This document shows positions 15,948 to 25,127 of a DNA stretch of 33,201 nt, one piece after another; positions within the stretch are counted from its first letter, which is position 1; each line of letters starts with the position of its first letter. The stretch comes from Desulforhabdus sp. TSK (GTDB lineage Bacteria; Desulfobacterota; Syntrophobacteria; Syntrophobacterales; Syntrophobacteraceae). The notes beneath the pieces were generated by a model. The model made no database searches and was not told the DNA's origin. It was given only the letters and a program-made list of their open reading frames with translations. Location of the stretch: assembly GCF_022836495.1 (NCBI RefSeq), contig NZ_BQXM01000049.1:1-33201 (forward strand), written 5' to 3'. Both the position numbers and the translations under genes were made by a program.

Positions 15948-16678
15948 GAGGGTGTCTTGCCGTCTACGAGAGGGAGATGCTGATTCTCAAGAAAAAGCTG
16001 GCACGGCAGCTTGCCTCCATGTCCGTCGGGCCGATCCTCTACCTCATCGCTTTCGGCCTGGGAATGGGGAAGGATGTGCAGGTCCACGGACGGCCCTACC
16101 TGGAATTCCTGATCCCGGGCCTCGTGGCCATGAGCAGCATGACCCAGGCTTTCGCCATTGCCAGTGAAATCAATATCGCCAGGTTCTACTGGCGTATATT
16201 TGAAGAATTTCAAGCGGCGCCCATTCGGAATATCGCCTATGTCACCGGGGAAGTCCTGGCGGGCATCACGCGGGGACTCCTTTCCATCGGGGTCATTCTC
16301 CTCATTGCCCTCATCGCTGGAATTGCGCTGTCCTACAATCTCTTCTTCTGGCTCGCCGTGGTCCTCAACAGCTTCGTGTTCGCTTCCCTGGCCGTCTGCA
16401 TGGCCATGCTGGTGAGATCCCATGCCGATCAGGCTCTTCTCACCAACTTTTTCATCACCCCCATGGCCTTCCTGGGGGGGACCTTTTTCCCGGTCGATCG
16501 TATGCCCCTGTGGGTCCAGAAGGTCCTCGATTTCTTACCCCTCACCCATGCCGCTCATGCCATTCGGGGCGCAGCCTACGGTGAGACTCCCCAGCCCTTT
16601 TCCTATCTGCTTCTTGCAGGCCTGGGCGGCATGCTTTTCGTCCTGGCTTTTTACTGTGTCAGTAAGGCCAAGGAGTAG
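15944..16678 (+). CDS. ABC-2 type transporter permease
   Basis: This 244-aa inner-membrane protein overlaps the ATPase gene by four bases. It has about six hydrophobic segments: an N-terminal cytosolic stretch then helices near 25-42, 55-75, 100-125, 135-160, 170-185 and 220-240. It carries the ABC-2 family pattern PILYLIAFGLGMG and the late block MAFLGGTFFPVDRMPLWVQ, which precedes the last helices in NodJ/DrrB-type permeases. The length matches that class. Together with the preceding ATPase it would form a two-plus-two exporter. The substrate is unknown. Confidence 0.92.
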   Translation: MRGCLAVYEREMLILKKKLARQLASMSVGPILYLIAFGLGMGKDVQVHGRPYLEFLIPGLVAMSSMTQAFAIASEINIARFYWRIFEEFQAAPIRNIAYVTGEVLAGITRGLLSIGVILLIALIAGIALSYNLFFWLAVVLNSFVFASLAVCMAMLVRSHADQALLTNFFITPMAFLGGTFFPVDRMPLWVQKVLDFLPLTHAAHAIRGAAYGETPQPFSYLLLAGLGGMLFVLAFYCVSKAKE

Positions 16679-16708
16679 CCGAATCCGTTCATTAGAAAGG
16701 GATTGAAG

Positions 16709-19700
16709 TTGTCCATCAAGAAAAATACGATCGAAAGCTTTCTCGAAGCCTATGAAACCCTTTTACCCCTGGAAAAAACGGTCCTGCAGCTGTGCTCCGT
16801 CCTCTACGGTCCCACCAATCCGGATACCATCCTCAAGTGCCTGCTGAAGACCGGAATTTCTCATGAAGATGAAAATGGGAGGCCCCTGAAGCTCACCTCG
16901 GTCCTTTCTCCACTGAGCCGCCTTCGGTCCATGGGCTTCCTGGACAAGACGTATCGTTGCCACCCGAGTTTCATGGAAATCGCTTCGCGAAAGGCTCTGG
17001 CCATTCCTGCCAAGGTGGTGCTGCAGGGGGCTGCAGAAAAGGGCAAGACGAAGGCGAAGTCTGCCAGGGGCAAAGAATCGCTTCCTCAAGACAACCGCTT
17101 TTGTGCGTCCTGCGGGAAACGCATCGGGGTGGCGGGGGTCAAGACGCCCAAAGGGCTCGTTTGTCCTTCCTGCGCCGCCAAAGAGCAATACCGGGTGGCG
17201 GCCAGGTCGGCACAGCAGCCTCGCACGGAGCCGCCTTTTCCCCTGGAGGGTCTGCAACGCTTCGGCCATTACGGATTGATGGTGAAGGCTGTGCAGGAGC
17301 TGCTGCCCCTCAGAAATTACTTTAGCTACAGCGCGGCGACAGCGTATTGCTGGGACGTGTTTCGAGACCTCCGCATCGCCGTCACTATCGGAAACACGTC
17401 ATTATATCGCGAGCGCATGGATCAGCTCTATTCCCGGTGCGGGGGGAGTCATACGTCACAGCATCCCCTGGTTTCCATCTGCAACAATCCCTTTGATGCC
17501 CAATGGTTCCTGACCCTGACCCCGGATCTCCAGGTGGAAGCCCTCCTCCAGATCATCTATTACGGCGTCACCCAGGCTATTCCGGATACCGATGCCGTTG
17601 CTTTTGCCATGGATCCGGGATATTGGAGCGTTCTGCCCGAAAAAAGCAAGCCGGTTCTGTTTTACCTGCTGGCCTATCGCCACATCCTTGGAGGCCGGCT
17701 GGAGGTCGCACAGCGTCTGTGTAATGAGATCGAGGAGTCTCCTTATGCGGCCGGTATCATGGGAGGAATCTATTTCGTCCAGGGGAAAAACGACGAAGCC
17801 ATCGAGTCTTTCGAAACGGATCTCAAGAAGCTTCGCAGGCTGACAGGGAGGCGAAAAACCTACTACAAGGGCCTTCTCGGGCCCCTTTTTATCCTGGCTC
17901 TTCTCAAACGCCACGATCCGGCGCTCCAGAAAAAGGTGGAAGAGTTTCTCCAAACAGCTCTATCCAATGAAGACAGCATATCTTTCATGCACTCCATTTA
18001 CGGCGCTCTGAAAATCATGGCCCACATTCAATCCTACGAAACCGAAGTGGCCCGGGCGCTTTTCGCCCGGCACCAGGAGAAGGGGGCCTCCGACGTGGCG
18101 GTCTTGTTTTCCTCCATTGCTGCGTACTGGTTGGATGGGGAATTGAGCCAGGAAAGGATCGATGCTGTCAGCAGGCTCTTTATCAATGCACGGGATGTGG
18201 ATTTGAAGTGGCTGGCCATGGAATGCGCCGAGCTCCTCTGCCGGGCGGAGCAGACCACGCCCATCCGGGAAAATTACATTCAGAAGGTGCGGGAAGAGAC
18301 GGGCATGCAGTCGTTCGTGTCCGCCCTCAAGGTGGAGGAGGCCTGGGAGAGGAATCTCAACGCCCTGATCCAGGTGGCCGCCCAGGACCGCGGAACCCCG
18401 GTGAGAGCAGCCGAGAACCGTTTGATCTGGCTGGTGGACTATCACGATGGGAACCTGTCTCTACGCCCCGTGGAGCAGAAGCTCACTGCCCGGGGTACCT
18501 GGAGCAAAGGCCGCTCGGTTGCCCTCAGCCGTCTACAGAGCGGCTCGGGCCTGGACTACCTCACGCGCCAGGATCACCGGATCCGTTCGACGCTCAAAAG
18601 GGAGGATTATTACTACAGCGGGGCCTATGAATTCGACATGGAGAAGACACTGCCCGCCCTGGTGGGGCATCCTTTGATTTTCCTGGAAAAGGCGCCCTCC
18701 GTGAATGTGGAGTTCGTCAAGGGAGAGCCTGAAGTCCTGGTGGAGCGCTCATCCCAGAAAATCAGGGTCAAGCTGTCCACACCTTTGGAGACGGGTCATA
18801 CAGTGCTGGTCCGCGAGACTCCCACGCGATTCAAGGTCATCGAGCTCTCGGAAGAGCATCGGCGCATTGCCAAAATCCTTGGGGAGCGCGGACTGAGTGC
18901 TCCCGAATCGGCAAAAGAGCAGGTTCTGAACGCGGTTGCCAGCATTTCATCCCTCGTCACGGTCCACTCGGAGATCGGGGGTATGTCCAAGGACATCGTG
19001 GAAATCCCGGCGGATCCCACGCCGCACCTGCACCTGCTCCCTGCAGGGGCAGGGTTTCGACTGGAAATGTTCACCAAGCCTTTTCGGGAGGGCGGTCCGC
19101 ATCTCAAGCCCGGCGCGGGGGCATCCAATGTCATTGCCGAAATAGACGGCAAGCGCATGCAGACCAGGAGGGACCTCAAGCTGGAGGAGCAGATGGCCGA
19201 AACGGTGGAAGCGGAGTGCTCCGTGTTCGCCCGGCTCCCCGAGCCGGATCGGCTCTGGTTTCTGGAAGAGCCCGACGACTGCCTGCAGGTGCTGCTGGAC
19301 TTGAAGGAAATGCAGGAAAAGGGATCCGTCATCGTGGATTGGCCCGAGGGAGAAAAGCTCAAGGTCACCCGTGAAGTCTCCTTTGACCGGCTGCGCCTGA
19401 AGATCCGCAGCAGAGGCGACTGGTTCGATCTGAGCGGTGAAGTGCGCCTGGACGACAACCTGGTCATGGACATGAAGCAGCTGCTGGAGCTCCTTCAAGA
19501 TACCCGCAAGCGCTTCATTCCTCTCGGGGAAGGGCAGTTCGTGGCCCTGACGAACGAATTCCGCAAACGGCTCGAGGAGCTGGACAGCTATGCAGAAAAG
19601 CGGGGGAAATCCCTTCGCCTGCATCCCCTGGCCGCACTGGCCATCGAAGACTTCACGGAGCACCTTTCGGAACTGGATGCCGACAAGGCATGGCAGCTGC

Positions 19701-21136
19701 GCCTTCAGCGCATCAAGGACGCTCAGGCTTTTGCACCCGTTCTTCCGTCCACCCTGAAAGCGGATCTTCGCGACTACCAGGTGGACGGCTTCAACTGGCT
19801 CGCGCGGCTCGCTCACCTGGGTGTGGGGGCCTGCCTGGCCGACGACATGGGGCTTGGAAAGACCCTCCAGGCTCTGGCCGTCATCCTGGATCGCGCTCCG
19901 CAGGGTCCCACGCTGGTGGTGGCTCCCACGTCCGTTTGCATGAACTGGGTGACCGAAGCCAATCGCTTCGCTCCCACGCTCAATCTTATCCCCTTCGGCA
20001 GTGGAAACCGCGCGGAGACGGTCAAGAATCTCAAGGAAATGGATGTCCTGGTGGTCAGCTACGGCCTGCTGTACCAGGAAGCGGATCTCCTTTCCTCCGT
20101 CGAATGGCGCACCGTCGTTCTGGATGAGGCTCAGGCCATCAAAAACATCGCCACCAAGCGCTCCCAGGCGGCCATGGGACTGAAGGGGGCTTTCAAGCTC
20201 ATCACGACGGGGACTCCCATAGAAAACCACCTGGGAGAATTCTACACCCTCTTCGACTTCATCAACCCCGGGCTTCTGGGCTCTCAACAGCGATTCAACG
20301 CCCGCTTCGCCGTTCCCATCGAAAAATACAAGGACAAGGACGCCCGAAAACGTCTGAAGAAGCTGATTCAGCCCTTCATTCTCCGGCGCATCAAGTCTCA
20401 GGTCCTGGAGGAGCTGCCCCCTCGGACGGAAGTCATCCTGAGAGTGGAAATGGATCCGACGGAGATGGCCTTCTACGAGGCCCTGAGGCTGCAGGCATTG
20501 GAAAGACTGGAAAAAGACGAGGGCCCCCAGGGGCAGAAGCATCTAAAAATTCTCGCTGAAATCATGAAGCTGCGGCAGGCCTGCTGCAATGCGAGGCTGG
20601 TTATACCCGAAAGTAAAATCCCCAGCTCCAAGCTGCAGCTGTTCGGCGAAGTCATTTCAGAGCTCCTGGAAAACGGACACAAAGCCCTCGTTTTCAGCCA
20701 GTTCGTGGGGCACCTGAACCTGATTCGCGAATTCCTCGATGCCCGGAAAATCGACTACCGCTATCTCGATGGCTCCACTCTGCCCAAGGACCGAAAAAGC
20801 GAGGTGGACGCATTTCAAGCCGGCCGTGGGGATCTCTTTCTCATCAGCCTCAAGGCGGGTGGACTGGGTCTCAACCTGACAGCCGCGGATTATGTCATCC
20901 ACATGGACCCCTGGTGGAACCCGGCAGTGGAGGATCAGGCCTCGGATCGCGCCCACCGCATCGGGCAGGTCAACCCCGTGACGGTTTATCGGCTGGTGAC
21001 CCAGGGCACGATTGAAGAAAAGATCGTCAACCTGCACCAGCAAAAGAGAGATTTGGCCAGCAGCCTCCTCGACGGCAGCGATCTCAGCGGCAAGATCTCG
21101 GCCGAGGAGCTCCTGCAGCTGATCCGGGAAAGCTGA
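16709..21136 (+). CDS. Large SNF2-family helicase with N-terminal zinc ribbon
   Basis: This 1475-aa protein is a SWI/SNF-type double-stranded DNA translocase. No ATG is near; TTG 16709 is preferred because AAAGGG lies seven bases upstream, while TTG 16703 is almost on top of that site. The N-terminal part has winged-helix-like helices, then a zinc ribbon CASCGKR...CPSC (C132, C135, C152, C155). A helical, TPR-like region follows (about 170-560), then an all-beta/helical SNF2-associated section. The motor occupies about 1020-1460: motif I DDMGLGKTLQA, motif II DEAQ (about 1139-1142), motif III TGTPIENHLGEF, motif IV FSQF, motif V SLKAGGLGLNLTAADYV and motif VI DRAHRIGQ. All are intact. Such proteins remodel RNA polymerase or other DNA-bound complexes, or serve defence; this one has no defence neighbours, so a transcription or repair role is the milder guess. 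Confidence 0.92.
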   Translation: MSIKKNTIESFLEAYETLLPLEKTVLQLCSVLYGPTNPDTILKCLLKTGISHEDENGRPLKLTSVLSPLSRLRSMGFLDKTYRCHPSFMEIASRKALAIPAKVVLQGAAEKGKTKAKSARGKESLPQDNRFCASCGKRIGVAGVKTPKGLVCPSCAAKEQYRVAARSAQQPRTEPPFPLEGLQRFGHYGLMVKAVQELLPLRNYFSYSAATAYCWDVFRDLRIAVTIGNTSLYRERMDQLYSRCGGSHTSQHPLVSICNNPFDAQWFLTLTPDLQVEALLQIIYYGVTQAIPDTDAVAFAMDPGYWSVLPEKSKPVLFYLLAYRHILGGRLEVAQRLCNEIEESPYAAGIMGGIYFVQGKNDEAIESFETDLKKLRRLTGRRKTYYKGLLGPLFILALLKRHDPALQKKVEEFLQTALSNEDSISFMHSIYGALKIMAHIQSYETEVARALFARHQEKGASDVAVLFSSIAAYWLDGELSQERIDAVSRLFINARDVDLKWLAMECAELLCRAEQTTPIRENYIQKVREETGMQSFVSALKVEEAWERNLNALIQVAAQDRGTPVRAAENRLIWLVDYHDGNLSLRPVEQKLTARGTWSKGRSVALSRLQSGSGLDYLTRQDHRIRSTLKREDYYYSGAYEFDMEKTLPALVGHPLIFLEKAPSVNVEFVKGEPEVLVERSSQKIRVKLSTPLETGHTVLVRETPTRFKVIELSEEHRRIAKILGERGLSAPESAKEQVLNAVASISSLVTVHSEIGGMSKDIVEIPADPTPHLHLLPAGAGFRLEMFTKPFREGGPHLKPGAGASNVIAEIDGKRMQTRRDLKLEEQMAETVEAECSVFARLPEPDRLWFLEEPDDCLQVLLDLKEMQEKGSVIVDWPEGEKLKVTREVSFDRLRLKIRSRGDWFDLSGEVRLDDNLVMDMKQLLELLQDTRKRFIPLGEGQFVALTNEFRKRLEELDSYAEKRGKSLRLHPLAALAIEDFTEHLSELDADKAWQLRLQRIKDAQAFAPVLPSTLKADLRDYQVDGFNWLARLAHLGVGACLADDMGLGKTLQALAVILDRAPQGPTLVVAPTSVCMNWVTEANRFAPTLNLIPFGSGNRAETVKNLKEMDVLVVSYGLLYQEADLLSSVEWRTVVLDEAQAIKNIATKRSQAAMGLKGAFKLITTGTPIENHLGEFYTLFDFINPGLLGSQQRFNARFAVPIEKYKDKDARKRLKKLIQPFILRRIKSQVLEELPPRTEVILRVEMDPTEMAFYEALRLQALERLEKDEGPQGQKHLKILAEIMKLRQACCNARLVIPESKIPSSKLQLFGEVISELLENGHKALVFSQFVGHLNLIREFLDARKIDYRYLDGSTLPKDRKSEVDAFQAGRGDLFLISLKAGGLGLNLTAADYVIHMDPWWNPAVEDQASDRAHRIGQVNPVTVYRLVTQGTIEEKIVNLHQQKRDLASSLLDGSDLSGKISAEELLQLIRES

Positions 21137-21185
21137 GGCCGGCCAGCACGCATCGAGCAGAGCCAGGCAGGAAGGGAACACGGAT

Positions 21186-22901
21186 ATGAATTTTTCCAAG
21201 GGACTGTCCAGTGTGCGAGGAATCCGGAGATTCGGGACCATCACCCGCGTCCTCTTCAAGCACGGTCTCGGAGATGTGGGGGAGCGTCTCTTCAGCGTGA
21301 GGGATGGAAAATCCCGGGATGAGGCGGATGAAGAGCATCTTTTCAAGGCGGGCTTTCCTTCTCCACGGCGCATTCGACTGGTGCTGGAAGAATTGGGGCC
21401 AAGCTTCATCAAACTGGGCCAGCTCATGAGCACACGGGCGGATCTTTTCCCCCCGGAGTACATCGAAGAATTCAAAAAGCTTCAGGACAGCGTCCCGCCC
21501 ATTCCTTTCGGTGATGTCAAGGCAGTCATCGAAAAGGAACTGAAGCGCCCTCTGGATTCAGTCTTCGCGTCCTTTGACCCCGACTCCATTGCCGCCGCAT
21601 CCGTGGGACAGGTGCACATGGCCCGGCTCTTTACGGGAGAAAAGGTGGCGGTGAAGATCATCCGTCCCGGCATCGAGAAGAAAATCCGGGAAGATGTCCG
21701 CCTCATGTACAATCTTGCCGAAAAGGTGGAGCGAGCCTTCGAAGTGGGACGGATCATCGGAGCCGTCAACCTGGTGAAAGAATTTGAACGCATCATCTTC
21801 AGGGAGCTGGACATGCTCATCGAGGCGGGGAGCATCGAAAAATTCGCTTCCAACTTCAAAGAGGATGACGAGATTTATATCCCAAAGGTTTACTGGGAAC
21901 AGACGACCAAATCCGTTCTCGTCATGGAGCACATCGACGGCATCAAGATGGACGATGTGGAGCGCATCCAGGCTCATGGCATCGATCCCAGGGATGTGGC
22001 CCTCATCGGCCTGCGGTCTTTTTCACGCCAGCTCATGCAGTTCGGATTCTTCCACGCAGACCCCCATCCCGGCAACACCATCGTCATGTACGATGGACGC
22101 GTGAGCCTCGTGGACTTCGGCATCACCGGGTACCTGGACGACGAAACCATGCGGCAGATCGCCAACCTCTTTCTGGGATATGCCGAGCACGATTACGACA
22201 TGATCATGGATGCCCTCCAGGAAGCGGGCCTCATCAATGACGAGACCATGGACCTGACGGCGTTCCGCATAGACCTCAAGGACATGAGCGAGGCGTTTTA
22301 CGGGCGCTCCCTGCAGAATATTTCCGTGCGGGATGTCTATGACCAGGTCATGCAGCTGGTCCTCAAGTACCATGTGCACCTGCCGAGGAACCTCATGCTG
22401 CTCCTCAAGACCTTCATCCAGACCGAGGCCCTGGGCAAAATTCTCGGCAGTGACGCCAGCCTTCTGGAGGTCACCCGGCCCTACGCCAGGCAATTGCTGC
22501 AGCGGGGTATCGACGCCCGGAGCATGCTGAAAAACCTCGGCCGGGACGCCCGCATTACGGGCGGCTACATGAAAACCGTACCGCGCTATGTCCACGACAT
22601 CCTGAAGCAGACCGCCCGTGGAAGGCAGGCAATGGAGCTCAGGCACACAGGCTTTGAATCGCTGAATGCCGGATTGGAAAAAAGCGTTAATCGGTTGACG
22701 GTGGGTATGATCATTGCCGCATCCATTATCGGCGGCGCCATGATTCTCAATTCAGGGCAAAAAATCCTCGAATTCACGCTGGACTGGCTTGGTTTTCAAA
22801 ATATTTCCCTCACGGCGCTCCTGGGCGTCATGGGCTACGTCGTGGCCACGGTTCTGGGGCTCTGGCTGGTCCTCTCCATTTTCCGTTCCGGGAAATTGTA
22901 G
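21186..22901 (+). CDS. AarF/UbiB (ABC1, ADCK) family atypical kinase
   Basis: This 571-aa protein starts at ATG 21186, after GGAAGGG. It contains the family-specific KLGQ motif (76-79, FIKLGQLMSTRADLFPPEY), the Ala-rich loop AAASVGQVHMA (136-146) that replaces the Gly-rich loop, the ATP Lys in VAVKI (157), HADPHPGN (290-297) and DFG (310-312). Two hydrophobic helices close the C-terminus (about 500-520 and 540-565), as in bacterial UbiB, anchoring it in the inner membrane. In other bacteria the family is an ATPase aiding ubiquinone synthesis; in anaerobes without ubiquinone it probably supports menaquinone or another isoprenoid lipid. That reading fits the nearby mqn and ispH-ubiA genes but is inference. 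It follows the SNF2 gene by 49 bases and may share its transcript. Confidence 0.92.
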   Translation: MNFSKGLSSVRGIRRFGTITRVLFKHGLGDVGERLFSVRDGKSRDEADEEHLFKAGFPSPRRIRLVLEELGPSFIKLGQLMSTRADLFPPEYIEEFKKLQDSVPPIPFGDVKAVIEKELKRPLDSVFASFDPDSIAAASVGQVHMARLFTGEKVAVKIIRPGIEKKIREDVRLMYNLAEKVERAFEVGRIIGAVNLVKEFERIIFRELDMLIEAGSIEKFASNFKEDDEIYIPKVYWEQTTKSVLVMEHIDGIKMDDVERIQAHGIDPRDVALIGLRSFSRQLMQFGFFHADPHPGNTIVMYDGRVSLVDFGITGYLDDETMRQIANLFLGYAEHDYDMIMDALQEAGLINDETMDLTAFRIDLKDMSEAFYGRSLQNISVRDVYDQVMQLVLKYHVHLPRNLMLLLKTFIQTEALGKILGSDASLLEVTRPYARQLLQRGIDARSMLKNLGRDARITGGYMKTVPRYVHDILKQTARGRQAMELRHTGFESLNAGLEKSVNRLTVGMIIAASIIGGAMILNSGQKILEFTLDWLGFQNISLTALLGVMGYVVATVLGLWLVLSIFRSGKL

Positions 22902-22928
22902 CAGAAACAAGGAAGGCCCATCGGGGCT

Positions 22929-24041
22929 TCATCCCTTGCTCCTGCCAAGAGAGAGAAAGACGGGCGGGGAATCGGGAAGGTCCCGTGCGAAGAACGCTTC
23001 TTCGCTCTGCCCGTCCAGGCAGCGGGCCAGGCCCTCGTGGGTTAGCTTTTGGATCACGGTGAGGGTGAGGGTCAATTCGTTCGCCGGCGCCATTGCGCCC
23101 TTCTTCACCAGGGGCGCGGCATGACGCTGCAGTTCACCGATTCGCTCTGACAGTTTTTCCCTCAGGGCGGGGTCCCCCGGAGCCTTCAGGACGGCCTCCA
23201 GGCTATCGCCACAGGCCTGCAGCAGCCCAGTGCCCTCCATTTCCTGCATCCAGGGATGGACGTGTTCCGCGGGGACACGGCTCAGGCTCGGAATGGAGAA
23301 GAGAGGCATCTGCAGCAGCTCCGGGGAGAAACCGGTGCGTTTGCTCTCCTTTTCGACGGCCTCGAGAATCCCTTCCAACGCTTCCGGGTCAAGGGTGACA
23401 AAAACGGGCAACGCTTCAGGTCTTTTTGAGTAAAACAGGCGGAGCCAGCAGAGGGTGCGTTGGAAAAGCATGAAGCTCGGGGCCGCTCCGTCGGGCAGGA
23501 GGGGTGGACTGAGGGCACCCATGGAGTCTTCGATCTCTTCGATGCTCTCCACGCCGAGTATCTTTTGAAACTCCCCTTCAATGTTTTCCGCCTGAGCAAG
23601 GTCGGTGGCCAGTTCCAGTTCCTTTTCTTCGAGGTCGCGTGCGATTTCCATAAAGACCCCGGATTCCAGGAGCTGCACCGACCGGTCCACTTCCCGGGTT
23701 TCGGAGCCCTTTCCCTTCAGGCTGCCCTGGATGTCCAGCCGGGTTTCAGGGGAATGGCGTGCCGTCCAGTCCCGGGCCATGGAGGCCATGATGCCGTCTT
23801 CACCGTGGAGGCGTGCAAAGTCCTGGTATCCTTTCCAACGCTGCGAGATGGCATCGAGCAGGTCCGGTGCTTCGATGACGGACCACCCGGAGACGCGCTC
23901 TTGAGCCCAGGGGGGGACAGCGGGGGGACGGATGACCTGGAGGAAGAACAGGTGGGGGAAAAGCATGAGAAGATCCGATAGCTCATGCTCCGCAACAGTC
24001 AAACGGGGAAATAGAAAATAACGGAATGCCGTCGATGTCAT
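22929..24041 (-). CDS. Conserved-looking protein of unknown function next to mqnD
   Basis: This 370-aa protein starts at ATG 24041 (MTSTAFRYFLFPRLTV), with AGAGAG just upstream; a GTG 36 bases earlier is less likely. There is no signal peptide, membrane helix or Cys cluster. The first third reads like an alpha/beta domain (FLFPRLTVAEHELSDLLMLF). A charged helical section with probable coiled coil follows (about 140-190, rich in Glu/Lys/Leu). The rest is helical with Pro-rich joints. I recognise no family. It lies 108 bases downstream of mqnD on the same strand, so it may be the third gene of that operon, and it converges with the AarF-like gene at a 27-base gap. A role linked to menaquinone synthesis is only a guess from position. 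Confidence 0.75.
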   Translation of the reverse strand: MTSTAFRYFLFPRLTVAEHELSDLLMLFPHLFFLQVIRPPAVPPWAQERVSGWSVIEAPDLLDAISQRWKGYQDFARLHGEDGIMASMARDWTARHSPETRLDIQGSLKGKGSETREVDRSVQLLESGVFMEIARDLEEKELELATDLAQAENIEGEFQKILGVESIEEIEDSMGALSPPLLPDGAAPSFMLFQRTLCWLRLFYSKRPEALPVFVTLDPEALEGILEAVEKESKRTGFSPELLQMPLFSIPSLSRVPAEHVHPWMQEMEGTGLLQACGDSLEAVLKAPGDPALREKLSERIGELQRHAAPLVKKGAMAPANELTLTLTVIQKLTHEGLARCLDGQSEEAFFARDLPDSPPVFLSLGRSKG

Positions 24042-24093
24042 TTTTTTCTCTCTTGTTTTGAAGAGTTTTATATTCACTGGCTTCAGTGTGGAC

Positions 24094-24110
24094 GGTGCAT
24101 GAAATGCACC
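24094..24110. repeat. Short perfect hairpin between mqnD and the unknown gene
   Basis: GGTGCAT (24094-24100) and ATGCACC (24104-24110) form a 7-bp stem with a 3-base loop. No T-run follows on the minus strand, so it is more likely a small dispersed repeat or mRNA-stabilising hairpin than a terminator. Confidence 0.4.
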
Positions 24111-24149
24111 CTACCCGAAGTGATAGATGCCCTTTCATTGCCTCTTGCC

Positions 24150-25016
24150 TCAACACCCGGAGCCTTCATGCCGGAAGATCCCCTGCGGCGGCAGCGCGAT
24201 CCCCTCTTGTTTGGCCGCGGCTTCCAGGATAAACCGTGTGGCGCGTTCTCCCTCAGCTCCTGCTTCCAGGCTGAAATGGTTGACGAACATGTCGATATGC
24301 CGATGGATGATGTCCGGCTCCATCTCCTGAGCATGCTGATGAATGTAAGGCCAGGCTTCCCGGGGGTGGGCATTCGCGTAGAGGATGCTTTCCCGGATCT
24401 TGTCCTCGACAAATTGCGCTGCGTCCGTGCCCAGGGAGCGCTTCATGACGATTCCTCCCAGGGGAAGGGGCAGCCCTGTCTCCTCTTCCCACCAACTGCC
24501 GAGATCCAGGACCTGGTGCAGGCCCATCGATCGGTAGGTGAATCGTCCCTCATGGATGATCACCCCGGCGTCCACCACACCCCGCGCGACTGCGGGCATG
24601 ATGTCGCTGAAAAGCATCTCCACTTTCGGTCCCGCATGGCTCCCTTCCAGTTGGAGCAGGAGGTTGGCGGTGGTGAGTCTCCCCGGGATAGCGAGGGTTT
24701 TGTGCCGCAATTCAGACATGGTACTCGGACGCCTGGCCACTACGAGGGGGCCGCAGCCCCGCCCGATGGCTCCCCCGGCCCCCAGCAGCCAGTAATCTTC
24801 CAGGAGGTGCAGGATGGCGTGAATGGACACCTTCGTGACGTCCAGGGTCTTCTGACGGGCTCGCTGGTTCAGTTCCTCCACATCGGCCAGCGTCACCTGG
24901 AATTGCCAGGGGGCGGTGTCGATCTTTCCTTCGGCCAGGGCGTAAAAGATGTGGGTATCGTTGGGGCAGGGCGAATACCCCAACCGCAGGGAAGCTGGTG
25001 GAGAAGGGGGCATCAT
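24150..25016 (-). CDS. mqnD: 1,4-dihydroxy-6-naphthoate synthase (menaquinone, futalosine route)
   Basis: This 288-aa enzyme converts cyclic dehypoxanthinyl futalosine to 1,4-dihydroxy-6-naphthoate. The N-terminus LRLGYSPCPNDTHIFYAL is the MqnD hallmark (GYSPCPNDT). Also present are DVTKVSIHA and GAVVDAGVIIHEGRFTY-like strands with the conserved HEGR, and FVNHFSLEAG near the end. The fold is that of a periplasmic-binding-protein-like enzyme without a signal peptide. I chose ATG 25016 (MMPPSPPASLRLG) because GAGGA sits five bases upstream; the frame stays open to ATG 25088 but has no ribosome site there. mqnB lies just upstream on the same strand, about 110 bases away from this start. The organism thus makes menaquinone by the futalosine pathway; mqnA, mqnC and mqnE must lie elsewhere. 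Confidence 0.93.
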   Translation of the reverse strand: MMPPSPPASLRLGYSPCPNDTHIFYALAEGKIDTAPWQFQVTLADVEELNQRARQKTLDVTKVSIHAILHLLEDYWLLGAGGAIGRGCGPLVVARRPSTMSELRHKTLAIPGRLTTANLLLQLEGSHAGPKVEMLFSDIMPAVARGVVDAGVIIHEGRFTYRSMGLHQVLDLGSWWEEETGLPLPLGGIVMKRSLGTDAAQFVEDKIRESILYANAHPREAWPYIHQHAQEMEPDIIHRHIDMFVNHFSLEAGAEGERATRFILEAAAKQEGIALPPQGIFRHEGSGC

Positions 25017-25127
25017 GTGCGTCCTCATGGCATGGTGCTTTCGGGCTGCTTCGGCAGCGGAATCGCTCTCTCCTGCCGGGGTTTTCATCGTGGCGTTATT
25101 TTTTCGGCACAGGAATGTCTCCTGCGT

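Noticed and set aside
16001-16017. Sigma-54-like sequence TGGCACGGCAGCTTGC
   Set aside because: It lies inside the permease gene and its spacing is one base too long for a -24/-12 promoter.
18947-20542. Long open frame (531 codons) on the minus strand inside the SNF2 gene
   Set aside because: It is exactly antisense to conserved helicase motifs, has no motif of its own, and arises from high-GC codon bias.
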